Below are positions 35,716 through 44,439 of a DNA stretch of 62,926 nt, in pieces. Below the pieces are notes generated by a model. That model did not search any database and had not been told where the DNA came from. It saw nothing but the letters and a program-made list of their open reading frames with translations. The position numbers were made by a program, and so were the translations under genes. The DNA is from Acidobacteriota bacterium (lineage in GTDB: Bacteria; Acidobacteriota; Thermoanaerobaculia; Multivoradales; Multivoraceae), in the NCBI GenBank assembly GCA_026707545.1, contig JAPOWR010000006.1:24001-86926 (forward strand), written 5' to 3'. Position 1 is the first letter of the stretch, and every line of letters starts with the position of its first letter.

Positions 35716-36819
35716 TCAGGCCGCCGGCCTGGGCGACGCCACCAGTACGTCCCCCACATCCTCCTCTCCGAGCAGGAACACCTGGTCCAGCCGGCGCACG
35801 GCGGCGCCGGAATCGAAGTCCATGCACAGGTCCGCGCCGTCCAGCATTCCAGGTTCACCCTGTCCGACTTCGTCGCGCAACAGAACCACCCAGCGATCCG
35901 CGACCCGAACCAGATCGCCCGGCGCTGGCGACCCCTCCCCCTGGGCACGCCAGCCCGCGCTGCCGTCCAGGGCCAGGAGGACCCAGTTCAGCTCGTCCCA
36001 GCCCACCCCGCCGGCATCGAGCACTTCGCGCAGCAGGGTCAACCGGCTGAAGGCGAGCCGGTCGTCGTGGAGTTGCTGCAGGCGCCCGAGTGCCGCCGCA
36101 TCCCACTCGCCCCCGCCCCGCACGATGCCCGGCAGGCCGAAGACCGCCGACGGCGAACGGAGTGCGCCGGGCAGGCGCGCCTCGACCCGGGTCGCCTCGG
36201 GAAGCGCCGCCGATTTCACTCTCTGATCCGGCACCAGGGCGTCCTCGTCCAGAGCCGTCTCGACCCACACCTGGTACCTGAGGGTTCCGAAGTTCCGCTC
36301 GATGTCGGGACTGTCGTCCTCCAGCCAACTGTCGAAGTAGGCCTCAAGCGTGCCGTCCAGCGACCAACTGCTGCCCCACTCGTCACGGAAGAACTGCTCG
36401 TAGCGGAATCTCTCCAGTTCGGCGCCGCTCTCGAATTCGCGTACGGGCACGCCGTTCTCGACGCTGAACCAGAGCAGCCTGACGCGGCCCAGAACATCGA
36501 GGTCCTCGACGGGAAGAGCGTCGAACTGCGCGCCGTCGATCAGAACGCGCGGAGTCGGGCTGTAGTACACCCGTTCTCCGTCACCGTCTCCGCCGCCGCG
36601 CTCCGCTTCGACCACCGCGTGCAGCCGGAAGTCCTGGCCGGCGGCGAGTTCGACCGTGCCCGTCCTTGCGGTGCCCTCCTCACCGACTTCCACGCCGACC
36701 CAGGCCCGGACCATCTTCGGCGCTCTCGCCTGCTGGGCCCTCGGCGCCAGCCACAGAACCACAGCCGCGACGCCGACGATGGCAGCCATGATCGCGAACA
36801 GCAGGAGGTTCCGGCGCAT
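35716..36819 (-). CDS. Membrane-anchored protein of unknown function
   Basis: 367 residues. One N-terminal membrane anchor (about 5-26, LLLFAIMAAIVGVAAVVLWL) and a large extracytoplasmic part with many acidic and aromatic residues, including VRAWVGVEVGEEGTARTG, a segment naming no known motif (FFRDEWGSSWSLDG), and GDLVRVADRWVVLLRDEVG near the end. I do not recognise the family. It converges with dsbD (10 bases apart) and ends the transcription path that begins at hrcA, starting 9 bases after rnhB, so it may be co-expressed with the ribosome-maturation genes. Codon use looks like its neighbours. Confidence 0.75.
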   Translation of the reverse strand: MRRNLLLFAIMAAIVGVAAVVLWLAPRAQQARAPKMVRAWVGVEVGEEGTARTGTVELAAGQDFRLHAVVEAERGGGDGDGERVYYSPTPRVLIDGAQFDALPVEDLDVLGRVRLLWFSVENGVPVREFESGAELERFRYEQFFRDEWGSSWSLDGTLEAYFDSWLEDDSPDIERNFGTLRYQVWVETALDEDALVPDQRVKSAALPEATRVEARLPGALRSPSAVFGLPGIVRGGGEWDAAALGRLQQLHDDRLAFSRLTLLREVLDAGGVGWDELNWVLLALDGSAGWRAQGEGSPAPGDLVRVADRWVVLLRDEVGQGEPGMLDGADLCMDFDSGAAVRRLDQVFLLGEEDVGDVLVASPRPAA

Positions 36820-36828
36820 GCCGAGATC

Positions 36829-37443
36829 CTACTCCCGGCTGGGCAGCACCGACCGGAACGTGAGACGGTGAAGTGGCGTCGGACCGAGCTCCCTGAGCGC
36901 GGCGCGGTGATGCTTTGAGGCATAGCCCTTGTGGCTGGCGAACCCGAAGCCCGGATACTCGCGGTCGTACGCAGTCATCAGCCGGTCCCGGTCCGTCTTG
37001 GCGATGATCGAAGCGCAGGCGACGGCGAAGCTGAGCGAGTCGGCCCGCACCAGCGGCAGCGTCGGCACTTCGGCGCCGCGAACGTTCACCGCGTCGAGCC
37101 GCACCGCATCGACGACGGCGACGGCGGGACGAACCTCGAGCGACACCAACGCCGTCCGCATCGCCCACCGGGTCGCCTCGAGCACGTTGATCCGGTCGAT
37201 CAACGCGGCGTCGCCGATCGCAACCGACCACGCCGCCGCCCGCTGCTTGATCACCTCGGCCAGTCGTCGCCGCCGCGAAGCGGACAGCCGCTTGCTGTCG
37301 TCAACGCCGGGAATCAGGCAGTCCGGCGAGACGACCACCGCCGCGGCGACGACCGGTCCCGCGAGACAACCTCGACCCGCCTCGTCGACGCCGGCGACGA
37401 GTCCGTAGCCCGCCGTGGCCAACTGCCGCTCGAACCCGCGCAT
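36829..37443 (-). CDS. rnhB: Ribonuclease HII
   Basis: Removes RNA from RNA-DNA hybrids and single ribonucleotides from DNA. 204 residues. GVDEAGRGCLAGPV gives the Asp-Glu of the active site, DDSKRLSASRR the second motif, AVVDAV the third acidic position, and ASIIAKTDRDRLM the fourth; GFGFASHKGYASKHH is also typical. It follows rplS, as in many bacteria (trmD-rplS-rnhB). Confidence 0.96.
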   Translation of the reverse strand: MRGFERQLATAGYGLVAGVDEAGRGCLAGPVVAAAVVVSPDCLIPGVDDSKRLSASRRRRLAEVIKQRAAAWSVAIGDAALIDRINVLEATRWAMRTALVSLEVRPAVAVVDAVRLDAVNVRGAEVPTLPLVRADSLSFAVACASIIAKTDRDRLMTAYDREYPGFGFASHKGYASKHHRAALRELGPTPLHRLTFRSVLPSRE

Positions 37444-37484
37444 CAGGCGCAGGCGGTATGCCTCGACGAGCAGGCCGGCGACGG

Positions 37485-37832
37485 TCAGCGCTTGCGCAAC
37501 TCCTCGATGCGGGCGGCCCGGCCGCGCAGCTTCCGGAGATAGTAGAGCTTGGCGCGGCGCACCTTGCCCCGGCGGACGACCTCGATCCGGCCGATCACCG
37601 GCGAATGAAGCGGAAAGATCCGCTCGACCCCGATGCCGCCAGAGACCTTCCGCACGGTGAAGGTCTCCCGCGTGCCGCTGCCGCGGCGGGCGATCACCAC
37701 GCCCTGGAAGATCTGGATTCGCTCCTTGGCGCCCTCTCTGACCCGGACGTGAACCTTGACCGTGTCACCTGCCCGGAACTCGGGCAGGCCCTGCTGCACG
37801 TACTCCTGCTCCACCTGCTGTAGATCGTGCAT
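37485..37832 (-). CDS. rplS: 50S ribosomal protein L19
   Basis: 115 residues. FRAGDTVKVHVRVREGAKERIQ, FQGVVIARRGSGTRETFTVRK and GIGVERIFPLHSP are diagnostic of bL19, located at the subunit interface of the ribosome. A 148-base gap separates it from trmD upstream, larger than elsewhere in this run, but I could not identify a leader structure there. Confidence 0.97.
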   Translation of the reverse strand: MHDLQQVEQEYVQQGLPEFRAGDTVKVHVRVREGAKERIQIFQGVVIARRGSGTRETFTVRKVSGGIGVERIFPLHSPVIGRIEVVRRGKVRRAKLYYLRKLRGRAARIEELRKR

Positions 37833-37980
37833 TGCGTGTCACCTGTACCTGGGCCGCAAGTTCAGACCCTGCGGCTTCATTGTCAGCGGCTGTGTTACCG
37901 GCGGAAACTGCTTCGCGCCCCTCGTGCGAACCGGACGACGTGGCGTCCAGCCCAGGCACCGCGAAGCGGTAGGACGCGGA

Positions 37981-38703
37981 TTATCGCCTGTTCGGCCTCC
38001 CGGGCGCAACCACCGGCGCGGCGGCCTGCCCACCCAGGAGGTCCGGCCGCTTCCGCCGCGTCGCCTCGAGCGCCTGCTCGCGCCGCCATCGGTCGATGCG
38101 CCGGTGGTCGCCCGATCGCAGCACCTCCGGCACCTCGATGCCCTCCACCACCGCCGGGCGGGTGTAGTGCGGATAGTCGAGGAGGCCGGAGCGGAAGCTC
38201 TCGTTCACCACCGACGAATGCCGCCCAACGACGCCGGGGATCTGGCGCGACACCGCCTCGATGACGACCATCGCCGGCACCTCCCCTCCCGACAGCACAT
38301 AGTCGCCGACCGACAGTTCCGAGTCGACGACCAGCGTCCGCACCCGCTCGTCGACCGCCTCGTAGCGGCCGCACAGGAGCACCAGCCGTTTCTCGCCGGC
38401 CAGACTCTGGGCCTTCGCATCGTCCAGGCGCTCTCCCTGTGGCGAAAGCAGGATGCGGCGGGCGCCGGAATCACCCCCGGCAACCGCCCGCACCGCCTTG
38501 AGCCAGGGCGGCGCCGTCATCACCATCCCGCCGCCGCCGCCGTAGGGCTCGTCATCGACGCTTCGGTGGGGATCGTCGGTGTAGTCGCGCAGGTCGTGCA
38601 GGCGCACCTCGAGCAGGCCCGCCTCCCGAGCCCGACCGATCAGGCTCGCCTCCAGGAACTCCCGAAAGATCTCCGGCAGGATCGTTATGACGTCGATCCG
38701 CAT
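37981..38703 (-). CDS. trmD: tRNA (guanine-N1-)-methyltransferase TrmD
   Basis: Methylates G37 of tRNAs to prevent frameshifting, using SAM bound in a trefoil knot. 240 residues. MRIDVITILPEIF, PYGGGGGMVM, LLCGRYEAVDERV and SVGDYVLSGGEVPAMVVIEA match the family. The ATG at 38701-38703 lies inside the 3' end of rimM (19-base overlap), so the two are translationally coupled. The C-terminal tail is Pro/Ala-rich. Confidence 0.97.
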   Translation of the reverse strand: MRIDVITILPEIFREFLEASLIGRAREAGLLEVRLHDLRDYTDDPHRSVDDEPYGGGGGMVMTAPPWLKAVRAVAGGDSGARRILLSPQGERLDDAKAQSLAGEKRLVLLCGRYEAVDERVRTLVVDSELSVGDYVLSGGEVPAMVVIEAVSRQIPGVVGRHSSVVNESFRSGLLDYPHYTRPAVVEGIEVPEVLRSGDHRRIDRWRREQALEATRRKRPDLLGGQAAAPVVAPGRPNRR

Positions 38704-39257
38704 GCTTCCAGGAGACCCGGCGGCAGGTCGCTCCGTATCAGGCGCTCCTCGACGTTGATCTCCGGCAGCAACCGGTGGGCGAACGGGATCAGTACCTCGC
38801 GGCCGCCGTCACCACCGGGCGGTCGCGTCACCGAGAGCAGCACGCCGCCGCCGTCCTCGACGACCTCCGTGACCTCGCCCAGATCGCCCAGCGCCCTGTC
38901 GACGACCCGGCAGCCGACGAGCTGGAAGTAGTAGAACGTGCCCTCTTCCGCCGCCGGCACACTCTCCTCGGGAGCCTCGAGCAGCGCGCCGCGGAGCCCC
39001 TCCGCCCCATCGCGGTCCCGCACGTCCACGAACTGGACCAGTTCCCGGCCTCGATGCGACCGACTCGACTCGACCTCCAGCCGCCGCAGGCGGCCCCCGT
39101 CCCGCACGAAGAGCTCAGAACCGCTCCGGAAGCGGGCCGGGTTCTCGCTGTCGGGCAGGACCAGCACTTCGCCGCGCAGCCCGTGGGCCCGCAGCACCGA
39201 GCCAACGGCAACCATTTCCGGCTCGTCGCGACGAGTCGACCGCGGCGACTGTTCCAT
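38685..39257 (-). CDS. rimM: Ribosome maturation factor RimM
   Basis: Helps assemble the 30S head together with S19. 190 residues from the ATG at 39255-39257, which has GGAGG 6 bases upstream (a GTG two codons before is less likely). VAVGSVLRAHGLRGEVLV is the N-terminal RimM motif, and the PRC-barrel domain follows (FQLVGCRVVDRALGDLGEV, PFAHRLLPEINVEERLI). It sits in the rpsP-khpA-rimM-trmD order. Confidence 0.94.
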   Translation of the reverse strand: MEQSPRSTRRDEPEMVAVGSVLRAHGLRGEVLVLPDSENPARFRSGSELFVRDGGRLRRLEVESSRSHRGRELVQFVDVRDRDGAEGLRGALLEAPEESVPAAEEGTFYYFQLVGCRVVDRALGDLGEVTEVVEDGGGVLLSVTRPPGGDGGREVLIPFAHRLLPEINVEERLIRSDLPPGLLEACGSTS

Positions 39258-39302
39258 CCTCACCTCCGACCCTCACGCCCTGGATCGGCGCCGGCTCCAC
39301 CG

Positions 39303-39548
39303 TCAGGCCGGTTCGACGATCTCTATTTCGTAGTACTCGCCGGTCTCGGCCCCGCGCACCTCGAGCAGCGCGCGCAGGGACCTGACGCTCCGTCCCTGGC
39401 GACCGATCACCCGCCCGAGTTCCTCCGGCGCGACCTCGATCTGCAGGACGATCGCGTCTTCCTCCTCGATCTCATCGACCCGGACCGCCTCGGGCTGATC
39501 GACGATCGACCGGACGACGCCGGCGAGCTGCTCGGCGACCTCCGACAC
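39303..39548 (-). CDS. khpA: KH-domain RNA-binding protein KhpA
   Basis: 81 residues, GTG start, 3 bases after the rpsP stop. A single type II KH domain with the GxxG loop in GRVIGRQGRSVRSLR. KhpA proteins bind RNA, often with KhpB/Jag, and influence cell division and ribosome or small RNA functions. Position between rpsP and rimM is the usual one. Confidence 0.94.
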   Translation of the reverse strand: MSEVAEQLAGVVRSIVDQPEAVRVDEIEEEDAIVLQIEVAPEELGRVIGRQGRSVRSLRALLEVRGAETGEYYEIEIVEPA

Positions 39549-39551
39549 GCC

Positions 39552-39800
39552 CTAGGATTCCGCCGCGGCAGCCGCCCGGCGTACCAGACCCCGAACGGTG
39601 TCCGTCACCTGCGCCCCGCGCGAGACCCAGTGGTCGATGCGATGCGTCTTCAGGCGGATCACCGCCGGGTCCTTGCGCGGGTCGTAGTGCCCGAGCTCCT
39701 CGATCACCCGCGACGACGGCACCTTGCGGCTGTCGGACACGACGACGCGGTAGAAGGGTCGATGGCGCGAACCCATGCGCCGGAGTCTTATCTTCACCAT
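39552..39800 (-). CDS. rpsP: 30S ribosomal protein S16
   Basis: 82 residues. MVKIRLRRMGSRHRPFYRVVVSDSR and the following LGHYDPRKDP are diagnostic of bS16. The ATG lies 126 bases after ffh, the largest gap upstream in this cluster, so an internal promoter is possible, though I could not define one. Confidence 0.97.
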   Translation of the reverse strand: MVKIRLRRMGSRHRPFYRVVVSDSRKVPSSRVIEELGHYDPRKDPAVIRLKTHRIDHWVSRGAQVTDTVRGLVRRAAAAAES

Positions 39801-39926
39801 GTTTCGGTTTTCCCGTGTTGTTCGTCGACCGGCTCACCCGGTGCCGAAGCTCTTCCGTGGCGCCGTCGAAGCAGCAGCGCAGTGTAGCAGTCTGCGCCGG
39901 GAACGGCATCCCGGCGCCGCGCGCAG

Positions 39927-41240
39927 CTACATCCCCCGGATCCCCTGCATCCACTTGCCGCGGGTGCGCTTCATCAGCTTCCTCATCTGCCGGTACTGCT
40001 TGATCAACTGGTTTAGTTCCTGGACGGTGCGACCGGAGCCGCGGGCGATGCGCCGGCGCCGGCTGGCGTTGAGGATCGCCGGGTTCCGCCGTTCCCGCGG
40101 TGTCATCGAGTCGATCAGGGCGGTGACCGCGACCAGCCGGCTCTCAGAGGCAGCGTCGGCCATGTTCGCGCCGCGGAACTGCCCAGGCAGCAGCTCGAGG
40201 AGTTGAGTCAGAGGCCCCATACGACGCAACTGCCGCAACTGGTCGCGCAGATCCTCGAGGGTGAACTCCTGGCGCGCGATGCGCTCCGCGAGGCGCTCCG
40301 TTTCTTCCCGGTCGACCACCCGCTCGGCCTTCTCGATCAGGGAGAGCACATCGCCCATGCCGAGGATGCGGGACGCGAGCCGGTCGGGCGCGAAGGGCTC
40401 GAGGTCGTCGAGTTGCTCACCGACGCCGACGAACCGCAGCGGGACCTCGGTGACGCCCCGAAGCGACAGCGCGGCGCCGCCGCGGGCGTCGCCGTCGAGC
40501 TTCGTCATCACCGCGCCCGTGAGCGGCACCCCGTCCGCGAAGGCGGAAGCGCTCCTCACCGCGTCCTGGCCGGTCATCGCGTCGCAGACGAACAGGGTCT
40601 CGCAGGGGTCGACGCGGTCCACCAGAGCCCGCAGCGCCGCCATCTCTTCCGCATCCACGTGGAGCCTGCCCGCCGTGTCGATGATCAGCGTGTCGAAACC
40701 GCCCTCGCGCGCCGCGCCGAGCGCCCGATCGGCAAACGCCTCCAGCTTCTCCCCAGCCTGCGGCTCCAGCACCGTCGTGTCCGCCGCTTCGCCGACCTGC
40801 CTGAGCTGCTCCACCGCCGCCGCCCGCCGCAGGTCCGCAGCGGCCAGAACCGGGTTCCGGCCCTGGCCTCGCAGCCGCAGGGCCAGCTTGCCCGCGGTCG
40901 TCGTCTTGCCGGAGCCCTGCAGGCCGCAGAGCACGACCACGGCCGGACGCCCCTCGAGCTGGAGCTCGCTCCCCGGCTCCCCGAGCACGGCGACCAGCTC
41001 GCCCCGCACGATACGGACCATGTGCTGATCGGGGGTCAGACTCTTCAGCACCCGATCTCCCAGCGCCTGTTCCTGCACCCGCGCGACAAAGGAACGCACG
41101 ACCCGGACGTGAACGTCGGCCTCGAGCAGGGCGAGGCGGATCTGGCGCACGGCGCGCCGAACGTCGTCCTCGGAGACGCGGCCCTCCGAGCGCAGGGACT
41201 GGAAGACCCCCTCGAGCTTGTCCTTGAGACCTTCGAACAT
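39927..41240 (-). CDS. ffh: Signal recognition particle GTPase Ffh
   Basis: Protein part of SRP, targeting membrane proteins to the translocon. 437 residues: N domain (1-85), G domain with P-loop CGLQGSGKTTT, DTAGRLH and TKLDGDARGG, and a C-terminal M domain that binds 4.5S RNA and signal sequences (MGPLTQLLELLPG to QMRKLMKRTRG). The start shares one base with the stop of the transporter gene upstream. No 4.5S RNA gene was recognised in the window. Confidence 0.97.
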   Translation of the reverse strand: MFEGLKDKLEGVFQSLRSEGRVSEDDVRRAVRQIRLALLEADVHVRVVRSFVARVQEQALGDRVLKSLTPDQHMVRIVRGELVAVLGEPGSELQLEGRPAVVVLCGLQGSGKTTTAGKLALRLRGQGRNPVLAAADLRRAAAVEQLRQVGEAADTTVLEPQAGEKLEAFADRALGAAREGGFDTLIIDTAGRLHVDAEEMAALRALVDRVDPCETLFVCDAMTGQDAVRSASAFADGVPLTGAVMTKLDGDARGGAALSLRGVTEVPLRFVGVGEQLDDLEPFAPDRLASRILGMGDVLSLIEKAERVVDREETERLAERIARQEFTLEDLRDQLRQLRRMGPLTQLLELLPGQFRGANMADAASESRLVAVTALIDSMTPRERRNPAILNASRRRRIARGSGRTVQELNQLIKQYRQMRKLMKRTRGKWMQGIRGM

Positions 41241-43816
41241 CAGGAGAGTCTCGCCGCGCGCCGGCGAGCGAGCGAAACCAGCGCCGGCAGCAGGGTGATC
41301 GAGACCAGGGCCGTCGCCGCGGCGCCGAGGATGGCGACGTAGCCCATCGAGCGCAGGCCCGGATAGTGCGACAGGGCGAGCGATCCGAAGCCGACGCTGG
41401 TCGAGACGGCGGCGAGCACGATCGCCTTGCCGGTCTCGCCCAGGGACTCGACCAGGCGTTCACCCTGAAGCGCCTCGGGGCCGAAGCCGACCTCGCGCCA
41501 GCGATGGACCATGTGCACCCCGTAGTCGACGCCGATGCCGATGATCATCGTGACGACGAAGATGTTGAAGAAGTTCATGTCCTCTCCGATCAACACCATG
41601 ATCCCGAGCATCCAGACGACCCCGACGCACAGCGGCAGCAGGGACAGCAGGGTGCTCGCCAGCCAGCGGTAGTCCAGGAACAGAAGCAGCGCGACGAGAA
41701 CGAGACCGATGATCGAGGCCGTCACTGCATCGACGCGAATCGCGTTCCGGAGCCGTTCGCCGACGACGTTCACGCCCGTGACCTCCGCCTGCGGACCCAG
41801 TCGTTCGGCCAGTTCGACCGCCCCGGGGGGCGCGCTGCGGCGACCCTCGCCGGGCGGCGGGTAAAGGTAGACGACCAACTTGGTTTCGCCCTCGTCCCCG
41901 CTCAGGTACCGGTCCAGTCTCCGTTCGACGACCGGCGAGCGGCGGAGCGAGGCCGCGGTCACCGGCTCGCGATTGGCCCCGGCGTCCGCCAGCAGATCGA
42001 TCCCGCGGCGGAAGGGCGCCGCGCGCAGTCCCTCTTCCGTGGCATAGCGCTCGAACAGCTCGTGCAGACGCTCCCTGTCGAGCAGTTCGCGGTGACGATC
42101 CAGCCAGTCGTGCCCCGCCGCCTGGTTGGCCGGCGAGGGAATCAGGCTGCCGATCCCGTCCGTCCGGGCCAGGATCCCGCGGTCCACCAGTTCCTGGGCT
42201 CCCTCCTCGGCGCGGATGGAAAGCTCGAGGGCGTCCTCCTCCGTCGCAGCCGAGAGAACGATCATCGTGTAGCGCAGTCCGGACCCGAAGTAGGCGGCCA
42301 CTTCCTCCTCGACCTGGATGCCCGGATTCCCCTCCGGTCGAAGCTCCCTGATCGCGTCCTCGAACTCGAGACGCGGGGCAAGGGCGCCGGTGGCCGCGGT
42401 GACCGCCGCGCAGGCGCAGATCACGAAGACCGGCCGCTCGAAGCTCCAGCGGACCAGACGGCGAGCGCCGAGACCGTGCAGAACGAGTCTCGGCATCCGT
42501 CCGCCGGTCCGGCGATGATCCTCTCGCCATGCCAGCATCGCCGGCAGCAGCACGAGCACCGAGACCATGCAGAAGAGGATGCCGGTGCCGGTCAGGAGCC
42601 CCATCTGCCGCAGGCCCACGAAGTCGGTCACCATGAAGGCGTAGAAGGTCGCCGCCGTCGTGATCGCCCCGGTCCAGACCGCTCGGCCCGACGAACCGCT
42701 CATCGCCACCAGGGCTGCTCCCAGGCCTGCCCCGCGGCGCCGCTCCTCGACGTAGCGTCCGTAGGAAACGATGACGAAGTCGATCCCCAGACCGACCAGC
42801 AGGGCCGCGAAACCGCTGGTCAGCGCGTTCAGCTCGCCGAGCACGGTGCCGGCGAAACCGAAGGCAAGCACCAGCCCGAAGGCGAGCGGCACGAAGGCAT
42901 AGACGATCAGCCCCACACGCCGGAACGCCAGGGCGAACAGAAGGAGCACGCCGGCCAGGGAGGTCGCCATGTTCGACGCCAGCCCGGTGACGATCGTGCC
43001 CGCGTCCGAGACGGCGGTCACGTAGGTGCCGCCGAGAGCCACCTCCGGCGGAGGCAGCGGTTCGCCGTCCCCCTCCTCGCCGGCGATCTCCGGCCAGCGG
43101 GACAGAAGGTCGGCCGTCGACTCGTCGATCGCCGCCAGCAACCGCCGGCCGAACTCGACCTCCTGGGCCGGCTGCGCGGGGCGGGCGATCAGGAGCGCCC
43201 GCGACTGGTCGGTCGAGAGAAAGTAGCCCGAGGTCCAGTCGACGTTGACGCCGCCGCGAGCGAGTGAGAACTGATCCACCAGGACCTCATGGATGTCCAG
43301 CGGGTCGAGCAGCATCAGGTCCCGCAGCACCAGCGCCTGAGGGGAAGAGAGGCTCCGGCGCAACTCGGCGATCTGGAGCCTGAGGCCGTCGTCCGTCAAC
43401 CGGCGCGCCACTTCCTCCCGGCCCTCCTCGTCGAGGTAAACGAAGGCATGGGCAGAGAAGAGTTCGAACAACTCCAGCAACTCGCCGAGGTCGTACTCGA
43501 CGTAGTCGATCTCCTCGAGCTCTTCCATCGACGATCCGAGCTCGTCGACGAAGGACAGGTAGGGGTCGAGCGGCTGACCCTCCGGCAGGCGGACCAAGAC
43601 CAGCAGGTAGTCGAGGCTGCCGAAGTCATCGATCGTCGACCGGAAGGTCGTCACCACCGGATCGTCGTCCGGCAGCAGGTTCAGGACCTCGGTGTCGAAC
43701 TGGAGCGTCGTCGCGGACAAGACGCAGAGCACGACCAGCAGCGCCGCGACGACGAACACCGCTCGATACCGCCGCCGGGCGAAGGCGGCCACCGCGGCCA
43801 GGGCGCGCTCGATCAA
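41240..43816 (-). CDS. RND-superfamily MMPL/HpnN-like membrane exporter
   Basis: About 858 residues from a TTG (43814-43816) that overlaps the pgsA stop as TTGA; a longer frame to 44098 is out-of-frame pgsA sequence. It has the duplicated RND layout: one helix, a large extracytoplasmic domain, then about five helices, twice. Helix-border sequences such as GFAALLVGLGIDFVIVSYGRYVEE and VVTMIIGIGVDYGVHMVHRWRE are typical of the MMPL sterol-sensing-like core, with Asp in the proton-relay helices. Such proteins export lipids or hopanoids to the outer membrane. Its place after pgsA (phospholipid synthesis) supports a lipid substrate, but none is proven. Confidence 0.9.
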   Translation of the reverse strand: MIERALAAVAAFARRRYRAVFVVAALLVVLCVLSATTLQFDTEVLNLLPDDDPVVTTFRSTIDDFGSLDYLLVLVRLPEGQPLDPYLSFVDELGSSMEELEEIDYVEYDLGELLELFELFSAHAFVYLDEEGREEVARRLTDDGLRLQIAELRRSLSSPQALVLRDLMLLDPLDIHEVLVDQFSLARGGVNVDWTSGYFLSTDQSRALLIARPAQPAQEVEFGRRLLAAIDESTADLLSRWPEIAGEEGDGEPLPPPEVALGGTYVTAVSDAGTIVTGLASNMATSLAGVLLLFALAFRRVGLIVYAFVPLAFGLVLAFGFAGTVLGELNALTSGFAALLVGLGIDFVIVSYGRYVEERRRGAGLGAALVAMSGSSGRAVWTGAITTAATFYAFMVTDFVGLRQMGLLTGTGILFCMVSVLVLLPAMLAWREDHRRTGGRMPRLVLHGLGARRLVRWSFERPVFVICACAAVTAATGALAPRLEFEDAIRELRPEGNPGIQVEEEVAAYFGSGLRYTMIVLSAATEEDALELSIRAEEGAQELVDRGILARTDGIGSLIPSPANQAAGHDWLDRHRELLDRERLHELFERYATEEGLRAAPFRRGIDLLADAGANREPVTAASLRRSPVVERRLDRYLSGDEGETKLVVYLYPPPGEGRRSAPPGAVELAERLGPQAEVTGVNVVGERLRNAIRVDAVTASIIGLVLVALLLFLDYRWLASTLLSLLPLCVGVVWMLGIMVLIGEDMNFFNIFVVTMIIGIGVDYGVHMVHRWREVGFGPEALQGERLVESLGETGKAIVLAAVSTSVGFGSLALSHYPGLRSMGYVAILGAAATALVSITLLPALVSLARRRAARLS

Positions 43817-44421
43817 GATCGGTCGCCGAAGGCCATCAGCACGGTGCGGCCGTTGCGCACGAAGTACTCGACGCCGGAGTAGACCGTCGCGGCCAGGGCC
43901 ACCCACAGCGAGAGCGGCGCCAGCAGGTTCAGGGCGCCCAACTGGCCCGAGATGATCAGCAGCGAGATGGCGACGATCTGGGTCGTCGTCTTGACCTTGC
44001 CGGCAAAGCTCGCCGCAAGCACGACGTTCTGCGCCGCGGCGAGCGACCGCAGCGACGAGACCGCGAACTCCCTCGCGATGACGACGACCACCATCCACGC
44101 CGGCGCCAGACCGAGGCCTACGAGCGCGATGAACGCGGCCGACGTCAGGATCTTGTCCGCCGCCGGGTCGAGCAGCTTGCCCAGCGCGGTCACCTGCTTG
44201 CGGCGCCGCGCGAGGAACCCGTCCAGGAAGTCCGTCAGCGACGCGATCAGGAACAGGCCCAGACCGTAGAACTCCCAGCCGTCGATGTTCGTCAACAGGA
44301 CCACGACCAGCAGCGGGACGATCAGGATGCGGCTGAGCGTCAACGCGTTCGGCAGGTTCAGGCCGGCGCGAAGGGACGGCGCCGCCGGCAGCGGCCGGTC
44401 GGTTTCGCGCTCGCTCGCCAT
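43813..44421 (-). CDS. pgsA: CDP-diacylglycerol--glycerol-3-phosphate 3-phosphatidyltransferase
   Basis: Committed step to phosphatidylglycerol and cardiolipin in the inner membrane. 202 residues with about four to five membrane helices. The CDP-alcohol phosphatidyltransferase motif DG-x2-AR-x8-G-x3-D-x3-D is visible around DFLDGFLARRRKQ and GKLLDPAADK. The N terminus NLPNALTLSRI is also typical. It follows alaS by 18 bases and overlaps the exporter gene downstream. Confidence 0.95.
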   Translation of the reverse strand: MASERETDRPLPAAPSLRAGLNLPNALTLSRILIVPLLVVVLLTNIDGWEFYGLGLFLIASLTDFLDGFLARRRKQVTALGKLLDPAADKILTSAAFIALVGLGLAPAWMVVVVIAREFAVSSLRSLAAAQNVVLAASFAGKVKTTTQIVAISLLIISGQLGALNLLAPLSLWVALAATVYSGVEYFVRNGRTVLMAFGDRS

Positions 44422-44439
44422 TCCGGTTTCCGTTCGGGC

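Noticed and set aside
33807..35948. Minus-strand frame of 713 codons
   Set aside because: Antisense to dsbD; low-complexity composition.
37833..37980. 148-base gap before rplS considered for a ribosomal-protein leader RNA
   Set aside because: I could not identify a convincing conserved hairpin by eye.
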